NCBI RefSeq assembly: GCF_032118995.1
Contig: NC_092654.1
Location: 14,933,784-14,997,783 of the forward strand
Origin: Asterias amurensis
Lineage: Eukaryota; Echinodermata; Asteroidea; Forcipulatida; Asteriidae
DNA: 64,000 bases
Reading direction: 5' to 3'
Shown here: piece after piece, positions 45,401-55,080 of the stretch
Position numbering within the stretch: the first letter of the stretch is position 1
Layout of the letters: the number at the start of each line of letters is the position of its first letter
Translations under genes and position numbers: made by a program
The notes under the pieces: generated by a model
What the model saw: the letters and a program-made list of their open reading frames with translations, nothing else
Databases searched by the model: none
What the model was told of the DNA's origin: nothing

Positions 45401-46698
45401 CTAGTTCACCGGCCTCAAGCTATGGTGCTGTCTGACCAGCAGCAGAGTGTGGGTTCGAATCCCAGTCATGACACTTCTGCCTGTGAGCAAGGCACTTGAC
45501 CATAATTGCTTCGTTGGGAAGGAAGTGCATCCTAATGATATCCATGCGAACATCCTTACAGACTGTGAAGGGATTAACCCTTTTTTTCAGCCCCAAGAGA
45601 AGGTGGCAACACACCCCTGGTTGCAGTCATTTTTGGCTGATAGCCCAAATGGCTTTAGTGTAGTCCTCACCTTAAAGTGGCTGCAGTCCAGCCTTGTGAG
45701 TTTGGGCAAAACCTCAACAACAAACAAGAGTTCTCGTAATGTTTCTCCCAAGTTTTGAAAATGCTTATGGTCCCACTCAAACAATTGTTTTTTTTAGTAG
45801 CTCTAAGTATTTTGGCTCAGGGCCAAGCTGATGTTGATGAAACTTCTCATTGCTTGTTATCAGGGATTGCGGCATGCTTCAATTGCTCTTCAGCTAGAAC
45901 CAGGAGCTGAACAGTCTAAGAAGGCCGGTATATTATTCGAGATCGGGAACTTCTTGAAGGAACTTGGTAGAGATCAAGACGCTATACAGGTAAGTCATGA
46001 TAAATCACAGGTAGAATCTTTTAGGAAATTTTCCCTCAGATGAACTGTCCTAAATAATTGCACAATTTGTTACATCGGTATAGGGTAGCTGGCACTTAAT
46101 ATTTATACACTTTGAAGCCATTTATATAACGTAATTACTACATGTACAATCATTCAATCCGTAACCTGTTTACTCATTATAAAAATGTCACAAAGGATTC
46201 AATTCAATGAAAAAACCTGAGGAAACATTGTGGCTGCCAGCAAGTTTATTAACCACAATACATGTATGTTTTCTTTTTCAAACACATTCGCTGAACCAAA
46301 TTCCAGAACCAAATGACCAACTCGTACCCATGGGTACAATATGGAAGCATACATAGGGTCTAACTACGCTATTTAGATGTTTGGAGGACTTTCCAAACAG
46401 GAACGTCTTAGTGTTATTTTGAAAGCGTTCATGCACTGTAGAGTTTTAAGCATCCCTTTGACACAACTTTGTTTAACTTTGGCAGAGTTACGAGGAGGCG
46501 TTGAAGCTGAACCCAGATCTAAGCTCGGCTCATCTGAATCTCGGCGCCATGTTTCATCTGAGAGGTGAGTACAGTGGAGCTAGGAGACACTACACTGAGG
46601 CACTGAGACTAGAGCCTGATAATCAGACACTCTTACAGAATATCGCTAAGCTCAATAGGGCAGAGCAAAGAGCTGCAAAACAAAGAGAACAACAGTAG
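33404..46698 (+). CDS. TMTC1: TMTC1, ER transmembrane/TPR O-mannosyltransferase, complete
   Basis: Coding exons: 33404-33813, 34221-34398, 34657-34730, 35410-35580, 36716-36788, 38276-38379, 39133-39322, 40128-40249, 40481-40648, 41357-41470, 42095-42241, 42558-42769, 43270-43405, 43941-44085, 45103-45240, 45864-45989, 46486-46698. All AG/GT, phases agree; 906 aa (human 882). TMTC proteins are multi-pass ER enzymes that O-mannosylate cadherins; the acidic luminal motif near the first membrane segment is DLVHDD (85-90). Other marks: DNSSHKSYRPLCVLSF, HPIHTEAVAGVVGRADV, QDNPASF, YDWQMDSIPLVETLWDVRN, RVGFVVAERILYIP, then TPRs from about residue 497 starting LPHNAKMHYNYANF. SIPLVET and the TLPHNAK motif favour TMTC1 over TMTC2-4. 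The N terminus (1-60) is basic, Ser-rich and not conserved. The stop region is part of a tandem repeat. Confidence 0.95.
34864..35065 (+). mobile_element. TA-flanked MITE (M4), copy 3
   Basis: GACGATGTGACC and GGTCACATCGTC with TA outside on both sides; interior as in copy 1, in TMTC1 intron 3. Confidence 0.82.
37417..37703. mobile_element. MITE, 287 bp, with 9-bp direct repeats
   Basis: Inverted ends ATAGAGTTATATA(C/T)AAGAAC continue with TAGAGGGCGCACTGG, about 36 bp in all. Perfect 9-bp direct repeats GGTTGTACC lie at 37408-37416 and 37704-37712. The interior is GC-rich for this window, with GCGCGC words. A 9-bp duplication suggests a Mutator-type transposase; 8 bp cannot be excluded. In TMTC1 intron 5. 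Confidence 0.8.
37989..38142. mobile_element. Palindromic MITE (M5), copy 1
   Basis: GGATTTCACAAAGAGTTAGG and its inverse CCTAACTCTTTGTGAAATC are the ends; the interior is built of GTTAGGACTAGTCC-like words on both strands, so the single strand folds along its whole length. Second copy 51079-51215. In TMTC1 intron 5. Confidence 0.75.
39651..39950 (-). mobile_element. Partial inverted copy of the 4407-4810 element
   Basis: TTTGGTTTGCGGTAACACCA, the 'ctactgcc(g/a)cggagtag' segment, and GTTTCGACTAGC...CTAGTCATCGTCAG (39910-39940) match the element at 4407-4810 in reverse orientation. It ends just past the hammerhead-like core, so one end is missing. In TMTC1 intron 7. Confidence 0.7.
40829..40980. 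mobile_element. Palindromic TA-flanked MITE, 152 bp
   Basis: Ends CACTGCTAAAAATGGTATT and inverse AATACCATTTTTAGCAGTG, TA on both sides (40827-40828 and 40981-40982). The centre is CTCCCTAGAAA/TTTCTAGGGAG, so the element is a near-complete hairpin. In TMTC1 intron 9. Confidence 0.78.
41185..41262 (-). repeat. tRNA-like SINE head
   Basis: On the minus strand, CCAGTGGTTAGCCTGCAAG and GTGGGTTCGATTCCTACTGAG have A- and B-box spacing; ends do not form a clean acceptor stem. In TMTC1 intron 9. Confidence 0.5.
41797..41990 (-). mobile_element. LINE 3' stump
   Basis: The minus-strand frame encodes FSYAAPFLRNSLP followed by QAASLQCFRSLLKTHLF, the common end of L2/CR1-type LINE proteins (FSYAAP.LWNSLP...SFK..LKTHLF). 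Everything upstream is missing. In TMTC1 intron 10. Confidence 0.75.
42808..43203. mobile_element. TTAA-side MITE (M1), right end decayed
   Basis: The left end is TTAAAGGCAGTGGTCACTAT; the right end ACCAATAATGTCCAGTGCC has lost TTAA. Interior as in 6135-6521. In TMTC1 intron 12. Confidence 0.68.
43475..43860 (-). mobile_element. SINE S1, degraded
   Basis: 'aaaattattacccctggccac' and 'agtgtcttgctcaaggac' resemble the S1 copy at 5195-5548 in the same orientation; the part in between is altered and includes a G run near 43687. In TMTC1 intron 13. Confidence 0.5.
44381..44915. mobile_element. TTAA-flanked MITE, 535 bp
   Basis: Ends TTAAAGGGACACACCGGC and inverse GCCGGTGTGTCACTTTAA. TTAA on both sides. 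No coding frame. In TMTC1 intron 14. Confidence 0.72.
45388..45725 (+). mobile_element. SINE S2, copy 2
   Basis: B-box region GTGGGTTCGAATCCCAGTC followed by GACACTTCTGCCTGTGAGCA and a body sharing 'gactgtgaagggattaaccc', 'cagccccaaga' and 'ccttaaagtggc' with 22484-22790. The head's A box is degraded. In TMTC1 intron 15. Confidence 0.65.
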
Positions 46699-47248
46699 CT
46701 AAGAACACGCTATAAGTGTGTTCTCCCCACTACTACAGAACATTGCTAAGCTCAATAGGGCAGAGCAAAGAGCTGCAAAACAAAGAGAACAACAGAAGCT
46801 AAGAACACGCTACAAGTGTGTTCTCCCCACTGCTAGAGAATATTGCTAAGCTCAATACAGAACGTCGCTAAGCTCAATAGGGCAGAGCAAAGAGCTGCAA
46901 AACAAAGAGAACAATAGTAGCTTAGAACACGCTATAAGTGTGTTCTCCCCACTGCTACAGAACATCGCTAAGCTCAATAGGGCAGAGCAAAGAACTTTAA
47001 AACAAAAAGAACAACAGTAGCTAAGAGAGTGCTACAAGTGCGTTACCTCCCCATTACTGCAGAACATTGCTAAGCTCAATAGGGCGGAGCAAAAGATTTT
47101 TAAAGCAAAGAGAACAACAGTAGCTAAGAACACGCTCGATTGCGTTTCCTCCCCATTACTACAGAACATTGCTAAGCTCAATAGGGCGGAGCAAAAGAAC
47201 TTTAAAACAAAGTGAACAACTGTAGCTTCAAGAACACCCTACAAGTGT
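46636..47248 (+). repeat. ~100-bp tandem repeat made from the TMTC1 3' coding end
   Basis: The first unit (from 46636) is coding: its GCTAAGCTCAATAGGGCAGA stretch encodes AKLNRAE and the unit contains the TAG stop at 46696-46698. Further units start at 46736, 46836/46858, 46958, 47060 and 47162, with periods of 100-102 bp; the third contains an extra internal 22-bp duplication. In the second unit the position of the stop reads AAG. Confidence 0.9.
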
Positions 47249-49555
47249 GTTACTTCCCAAACAAACAAAATTATAACAATGAAACAAACAAGATTTTGAA
47301 AAAAATATTTAATAACTATATTTTTAAAATATTTGTTTTATAATTTATCAGAGTATGATTTAGTAGTTTTTGAAAAAATTCCCTAAAGTGAAAGATTCTT
47401 CTACTGCCGGTATGAAATTTACCAGATGTGTGTGAAATTTTGTACCAGTATGTTTTTTGTATAAATGTTTAATTAACTATTTGGGTTTATGGCGAGCTTT
47501 TACTTGTATTGACCGTATTGACCCGTGTGTCATTTGCATACAAAAAGCCACTGAGCCTAGACTGTATGTGGACATGAATTGTACACAGCTCATTGGGAAG
47601 TGAGCAGTGAAATCTTATATTTTATCGAGACTGCACTGATCGCGCTTTGCTTGAACTTATGTGGAAACTATGACAGCAAAAACTAAAAACACCCATATGA
47701 CGGGTGTAGTATTTCGCACCCCGGAATGTAAAATGTACGTGATCAATCTTTTTGTAAACAAAAGCTACAAGGTCTATGCTAACATTGTCATGCGCTTAGA
47801 TATTATATACATTCAATGAATGTAGAAATTAAATATTTAATTCCAACACAAAGTAGTCTGTAACACAAGCTCATTTAAGCTGTAGATTAACTCTCTTGAA
47901 AAGAGACTTTAAAGGCACAGTACTTAATATGTTTTTGTTTTTTAACAATAACTTTTATACAAGTGTTTAACACAAACTTTATTTTAACATTCCGTTTATA
48001 TAAATCCATTTTTTTTGTTGTTGGGAGTATGCCTCTTCTAGTGTTTGTAGACTGTTTTGTAAGGTACACAAAGTGTTAATGTTGTTGTTGTGTGTGCGGC
48101 TTGTCCAAATTCTGGTGAGAGGAGTCCGACAAATCATGATGGGACCATAGAGCAAGGTGGTGGGACATACTAGTGCCTGATTCCTTTGGTTTTTTTTATA
48201 TAAATTTTTATGAGCAGAAGGCATTTTCTGCAACCTGAATTTATTTCTAACAGCGAATCAAAGTCAATGTCAGTGAATATTTTAGTTTGCACTGCATTTT
48301 CATCGTGTGGCTGTGAAAACTGTAAAGGTTTTCATTCACATATAGCTGGGTTTTTTTGATAAAAAAACTGGCCTAAATGTTTGTTATTAGCAGGTATCGC
48401 AGAAATTTGGCACTTGCCCTAAAAGCGTAGAATAGTGAATGCAAGCGCAGAATTTGGCGGTCAGCAGAGGCATGAAATTGGGCTTAGAATTCTTATAACA
48501 TTCAAATCAATAACCAAACCTAAATGGCATCTCTTATTAATTACAGTAAATTTGTTCTTGCCTGGTATTTGAAACTTTTTTAGTGTAAGATTCAGAAGCA
48601 ATTCACTCCTTTAGATACATGTAATGTACAATAGTTTGTGATTTTATAATTTAAGTAATTTTCTTTTTTAAAGATATTTTTGTGTAAATATTGCAGTTTT
48701 CAAAAAACTTTGAATGAGCTATTCAAATATCAATGTATGGTTTCCACAAATCTTGAATATTTAAAGTGTTTTACAGTAACGTTTCAGTCTTGGGCTGAAT
48801 TCCTTTTTCAAAATGTTAGTTTGTGCCCAATTGTTTTGGGGATGGGGGCATATCAAGTTGATGCTGTGCTGTGCTTCACATTCTCTCAGATTTAACATTA
48901 TTCTGTTGCCACATGACATTAAAAATGTCTTTAAAAAGATATCTATAAGCACTTTGAGACACCTGTAGATAAAGTGCTGTACACAAAATATTACTTTTAG
49001 TGAACTTTAAAAAAATACTTTATGGGTTGGTGCATGAAGCTTCATTAGGTTCGCCTAATGCGTACTTATTATGCTGTTGCAATGGTAGACAATTGTTAGA
49101 CAATTTTGTTTATTATATGGGATTCTTTATTTTACTGTTCGTGTTAGAAACACGTAACAGGACTTGTCACTTGTTTTTAAAAACTGTTTTTCTTATTCAA
49201 GTGGAATTTTTATGCATGTACATTACATCGCAAGCAATATTAACTGTCGTCTAATTGTAGAACAATTTCTAATCAAAAGAATAACAGAAGCAATTCCATA
49301 ATTCTATTTTTATTTTTATTTTTTATATTTTTTTATGCAATACTGTTTTTAAATCACTCGCTAGAACAAACAATTAGTTGTTTTGAATAGTTAGCCAGCA
49401 GTGTAGGATGTACGTAGTATGTAGATTCAATAGTCATAGATTATGCATTGATATATTCACTAGTCCATTTGAATTATTCTAATTGGGATCTAATGAAGAT
49501 TATTGTATTGTATTGTATTGTAGTCTGGGAGTAATGCTTCATTTTCCCAAGGTTA

Positions 49556-49800
49556 CCTTAAAGGGAAGGTCACAATGTATACGTTTGGTAATCACTCTTA
49601 AAATAAATGGCAATAACAATTGTTGGTTTGGAAGCCTAAAGCAGCTTAAATAGTATAAAGCATTTTGAGAAACATTTCACTTCCATGTATTGTGGTTATG
49701 TGAAAAAATATCAGTTTTTATGCGCTTAAAAATTTGAATCTGAGAAGTGTTACCATTAGTAACGTTTCTTAGATTGTGTGTTCCTAGCAACAAGAAAACG
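49556..49800 (+). repeat. Second copy of the 3893-4115 repeat
   Basis: TTAAAGGGAAGGTCACAATG then GTATACGTTTGGTAATCACT; the interior matches 3893-4115 by eye. Only the left terminus is clear. Confidence 0.5.
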
Positions 49801-50823
49801 AACTGCCAGTTCTAGTTTTTGATAATACATTAGTATAATACAATGTAATATTGATTCAATATTGATTCGCAATAGTATACATTTTGGTATTTTAAATTTG
49901 TTTATCTGTGTAGGTAATATAAGTTATGTGCTGAATTGAAAAGGTTTAAATGTGTGTAGCCTGAAAGATGTACTTCATGTCAATGCAAACGCAACACGGA
50001 CTCCGTGGATCTGGAGATTTGTACAATCTATTTCCAACAGTTAACACAACTTGTTAACACAACTTGTAACCTGTTTTAATAGATGGACTGCACATGACGT
50101 CATTGAACACCATCTTTGATGACATGTGCACGCACGAAAGGCCATCATTGGCTAAGAGTTGTGCGTAGTGCTTATATACATGCACTATTTCATTGTTCGT
50201 CATCAACTTCTACTTCAGTACTTGGCATAGTCCTTCAGTCAGGATGTGAACGCAAGGTGCAAGTAAAAAGTTGGGAGGTAGCTAGGTGTTTGCTCCAACG
50301 GTCTCCTTATAAGACCCTGATGGATGGGAGCTCAAGGATCTGGCTAAAATATGGTGGTCAATGACGCTCTGTGCAATCCATGGTTTGTCTAACATAATTT
50401 ATGAAGCCAAATTTTGCCAAACATGAAGTATGAAATAGTTGTTAGTCTTGTGCTTGTTAGTTTATGTGTAAAGAATCCTGTTTTTAGTCACACTAAAAGT
50501 ATAAATTATAGAATTTTATTAATTTATTACTCACCCAGCTGATTGTTATTTGTGATTCATTGGTAAGTTTTGATTATTTAAGTAAAACGGTTTCACCAGG
50601 TGACCATAGTATCAATATTGATTATCTTTAGTGCAAACTAAGTGGTTTTATACGGAATATGATTTTAAATTAAAAACATAGATTTTTCTGTCAAAAAACT
50701 GTCAGTGTCACACTCTGTTTGTCAAGAAATGTTTAAATATTTAATTTGTGCCCGTACAAGAACCGTTCCTTGTAGTCTTAACAGATTGTAGTTAGTCTTG
50801 TACTAGTAATCAGCCCTTTGCAT

Positions 50824-51005
50824 GTTAGATTTGAATAATGTCTGGTACAATTAATGATGTGCCGGATCACATGTTTCGCAAAGTTTGTATATCTCTGACT
50901 ATATCGACAGTTGCTATGTAACATGATTTGGGGAAAGATTTGCGTAGTTATGTAAGAGAAGGTGAACAGTCACACACACATACACCTACAATGTAATAAA
51001 CACAA
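50824..51005 (+). repeat. Half copy of the 62530-62866 MITE
   Basis: GTTAGATTTGAATAATGTCTGG and 'gacagttgctatgtaa(c)atgatttgggg' match the left and middle parts of 62530-62866. Confidence 0.6.
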
Positions 51006-51078
51006 AATTACATTAGTGTTACACTGTTATGACTCATGCCAAACTCAAGTTTTGCTTAACAGAAGAAAATTTGTGATC

Positions 51079-51215
51079 CCAGGGGTGGATTTCACAAAGA
51101 GTTAGGACTAGTCTTATCTCGAGTTAGGACGAGTTACTAGTCCTAGTTTAGGACTAGCCGTACATTTTTTATATCTCTTAGGACTAGTCCTAACTCTTTG
51201 TGAAATCGACCCCTG
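51079..51215. mobile_element. Palindromic MITE (M5), copy 2
   Basis: CAGGGGTGGATTTCACAAAG and inverse CTTTGTGAAATCGACCCCTG; interior of GTTAGGAC/GTCCTAAC words, same as 37989-38142. Confidence 0.75.
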
Positions 51216-51539
51216 GCTATACAGCAGTATAAGGTTGTACTGACAGGCCTGTATGCACCCTTTCTTTTTTTTGAAGGGGCAAAGGCACCAAGTCAACAAC
51301 CAGGGGGCAATAACCAGGGGGCATCGAGGCAATAACCAGGGGGCATCGAGGCAATAACCTTCTTTGCCTCCAGGAGGTACATTAGGCCTGTACTGGTCAA
51401 TTTCTAACCAGAACCCTATGAACAAGAATGGTAGAACACTGCCACGTAAATCATAAAAAAGGGATTCTCATTCTGGCAGGAAATATTTTATGTTACAGCG
51501 CCAGGAGCGTTACTGGGTGACAGACGTGTGCGCTATATA

Positions 51540-51706
51540 GACGATGTGACCTCTGACGTCACACGAAAACCATAACATGGTTCGCGCGCATACCGCCGGG
51601 CAAAACCTTTGTGTTTGAAAGTGTATGCAATCTTACCATGACTACATGTCTTTTTGAGTGTTTTTTCAACAGAGGGCAGTTGAATGTAAACATAGGTAAC
51701 AGCGTC
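51540..51706 (-). mobile_element. TA-flanked MITE (M4), copy 4, internally deleted
   Basis: TA-flanked ends GACGATGTGACC and GTAACAGCGTC (one end mutated); reverse orientation, shorter than the other copies. Followed at 51720-51748 by an ATT microsatellite. Confidence 0.72.
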
Positions 51707-52658
51707 TATAAGAAGCCACAATTATTATTATTATTATTATTATTATTCAGAACAACAATGCCATACAACAAACAATGAAGACACAAAGATCGGGAAAATG
51801 GTCTTAAAAAGCAAAGTTAAACACAACATTAATTCACAAATGGAGACGTACATGTATGTTCTCAGTATAACAAATTCATTTTAATTATGTTACAGTTCCT
51901 ACCCCTGTAAAATTAAATTAAAAAATACACAAAACAAAAAACCCATTGCCTTTATACACATGTATACATATCACCAATACTCAATTCCACACACATGCTA
52001 TTTATATATCTCACAATCGTGAAAGTTCAAAAGAAACCATAATATGAGTTATGTAAAACAACACCAGTTATTATCCACTTAACACAAACTTCTATGTCTT
52101 AAGGCCTGTATGTAAGCAGTATTTTATGCTAACGAAGTGACCATTACTAGAACTTACAGATAATTGCAAGCAAAGCAAAAGGTACGATAGCCTGCTTGTA
52201 AACAGATAACGGCGCAATGATGCCTGGGCGACTATTGTGACTAATTTCAAAGTCGCGACTATTGAATGCTTAGTCAAGTCGTGACTTTTATGAAACACAG
52301 TTTTGTTAACGCATGTTTTTTCTGCTATAATTAAGGCATAAAATATTTATCTACCGGTAAACAGTTTGTTAGCGGCTGCAAGTGGCTGGTACCACAACGA
52401 ATAATTGAAATGTTATCATAGTATCTACATTGCTACTAAGAAAACACGAGTCAAATGTATGCTTTGTATTAAAGCAAGTTTTTTCTAGAAACTTTTTCTG
52501 AATTAGCAATATAAGCCTTGTCTAAGGCTTGTAGGGTAATGCACAGTTAATAACATAATGCACTCATACATTTTACAGCATTTCCAATACATGTATTTAT
52601 TGTTCCTAAAAAAGACATGCGACATTTTTCAGTTAAACTTGAACGGTAATACTATATA

Positions 52659-52855
52659 GACACTGTGACCTCTGACGTCACACGAAAACCATAACATGAT
52701 TCGCGCGCATACCGCCGGGCAAAACTTTTGTGTTTTGGCAGCCAGCTAGAAAGTGTACGCAATCTTACTGCGCAACTCAGTGCCCGGCGAAACATGACGT
52801 ATACAGTGTTTTGTCAACAGAGGGCGGTTTGAATGTAAACATAGGTCACATCGTC
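52659..52855 (-). mobile_element. TA-flanked MITE (M4), copy 5
   Basis: Ends GACACTGTGACC and GGTCACATCGTC, TA outside, reverse orientation, full length. Confidence 0.8.
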
Positions 52856-53223
52856 TATATATGTAGGTGGAAAAAGAGGAGTACATACATTTCAAAAAGA
52901 ATTCAGGTATGCAAACTATAATACAAAGCAAATTAATTTGACAAACGATCAGCACCAGTTAAAATGCTCTCAACTTATTTACCAGAAATCTTTATTTCCA
53001 TAAATTCATACTTTTTTCACATTAAATTATGCCAGAACTAAGTCAAACATTTATTTGTTGAGGTTTTTTTTTCATCATATTTATCTGCATTTTTCATTTG
53101 ATGACCTTTTAATTATATGAAATTGCAATTTGTGACCATATAGCACTGAGCCAATGACATGTAGTGTAAGAAACTGAAATCTGTGGCAATATCAGTTAAT
53201 CTGTCATTATTCATACTTTCATC

Positions 53224-53600
53224 TTAAAAGGAAGGTACACGTTTGGTAATTGTCAAAGACCAGTCATCTCAATTGGTGTATCTCAACATAAGCATAAAAT
53301 AACAAGCCTGTGAAAATTTGAGCTTAATTGGTCATCGAGGTTGCGAGAAAATGATGAGAGAAAAAACACCCTTGTTGGACGAATTTGTGTGCTTTCAGAT
53401 AGGAATAAAAGACTTCTGGCCAGAAGTCTTTTATTATTTTAGTGAGAAATTACCTCTTTCTCAAAAGCTATGCTACTTCAGAGGAAGCCGTTTCTCACAA
53501 TGTTTTATACTATCAACAGCTCTCACATGCTCATTACCAAGTAAGTTTTTAAGTTCATATTTGTTTTGAGTAATTACTAAATGTGTACCTTCCCTCTAAA
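53224..53600. mobile_element. MITE family M3, copy 2
   Basis: TTAAAAGGAAGGTACACG at the left and inverse 'aaatgtgtaccttccct' at the right; interior includes GAAGTCTTTTATT like the copy at 32457. Confidence 0.68.
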
Positions 53601-54736
53601 ATACAATGACTTCTTATACATTAAACGATAAAACAGAGGTCTCAACTTTTGAATACAAATTTATGTACAACTGGTATCCGTTCATTCACTGGTAACACGC
53701 TGGAATGTTTTATGATTCATATTGAATACTATAATCAAACAAGTGGTGTTAATGGAATACTGGTAAAAAATAAAAATAAAACAGAATTTTGTTTAAAATA
53801 AACCATTGCAATGCAATTGTCTCTCTAAGTTAAATTTTACTAAATTAATTTACTACATTTTTACACAAATGAGTTTTTTGTACATGGTATGGGTGTACAA
53901 GATCAAAATAATCATATTCTCAAATGAAAATTATCAGATACAATGAAAGTTGACATTTTTTACATAATTACATTTTATTACTACTAAATATTAATATTTA
54001 TTTACATGGTAAGTGTAGAGAAGCTGCACATTGGGAAACTTTTTATTTTGTTATTACCATCCAACGACACAATTTGCGCCAATAAAAGGATGAAAAGGAA
54101 CCTAGAGGAAATAATATAGATAAGCTCATAATAAATTTCGAAAACGACCAGCAAAAGTCAAATGGCTTGTTTAAATTATTCGTTCAAATTAGTGAAACAA
54201 TTAAAAAAAATTAAGAGCAAATCAAATTCCCCTACAATTAACCACTTTCAAAATCTGTGTTTTTAAAATGACTCTACGAAATGGCAACAAGTTTAAAACA
54301 ATAACAGAATAAGAAATTTAGCTTTTGTAAAAGAAAGAAATAATTACAACAACTTTAAAATAATGTAGTATGGACAAATTGTTTTGTTTTGAAAAATGGC
54401 AATCATTAAAACAGTAAATGTGAAAGTAAAAAGTAGTTACCTTTTAAAAGGTATCTTTTACATCACTTCATTTTTTGTTATAATATCATCGCAAACATTC
54501 ATTGAATTTTGGCAGGTAACCCGTTTCTATTAAATTTTAATCAGGGATAAAGAATTTCAACTTCGGTTTTACCAATATACACCGAGTACTGACTTTATCT
54601 TTAAGTACGCGCTAACTAATCCTCCAATCAGATTCGCAGAATGGAGTGGTGATAAAAACCTATATTGCACAGCTAATATCACTACCATGCGTCTTGTGTG
54701 TTCTATGTCATGCCAAGTTTGCTTGAAGATAAATAT

Positions 54737-54875
54737 GTTATCACACGAGCGCTTGTGGAAATACGGAAAATATAGTGCGTCTGCGTCCCATATCTAACGA
54801 GGCCGAAGGCCCTGTTGGATATGAGACGCAGAAGCGTTATATATTTCCGTATTCCTTTCGTGCTTGTGTGATAAC
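54737..54875. repeat. Long palindromic repeat
   Basis: GTTATCACACGAGC and inverse GCTTGTGTGATAAC are the ends; ATACGGAAA(A)TATA and a GC-rich centre, GGCCGAAGGCC, pair inward. Whole-length hairpin about 3 hundred bases beyond the E2F7/8 stop. Confidence 0.72.
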
Positions 54876-55080
54876 TTATAATACAACATTAACGCACGTC
54901 TTAGTGTACATGTGTAAAACCAAAACTAATCACTAATTTCTGTCAAGCAAGATTGTTCTTTGCTAAGCAAGTTGTTATGCTACCTTTTTTTAAACCGAGC
55001 ACAGATGTCTTTGCTTTGTTAACAAGTTAACTAAAAAAGAAATTCAAAGCAAAACGGTTACCTTCTAAGGAAGGGGACAC

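Larger units (their letters stand above)
46699..55080. other. Convergent intergenic region, TMTC1 to E2F7/8
   Basis: No coding gene was recognised. It should hold both 3' UTRs. Repeats inside are listed separately; the stretches 47260-49550, 49810-50800, 51750-52650 and 53610-54730 look like AT-rich unique sequence. TTTATT words (AATAAA on the minus strand) near 54040 are possible E2F7/8 poly(A) signals. Confidence 0.55.
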
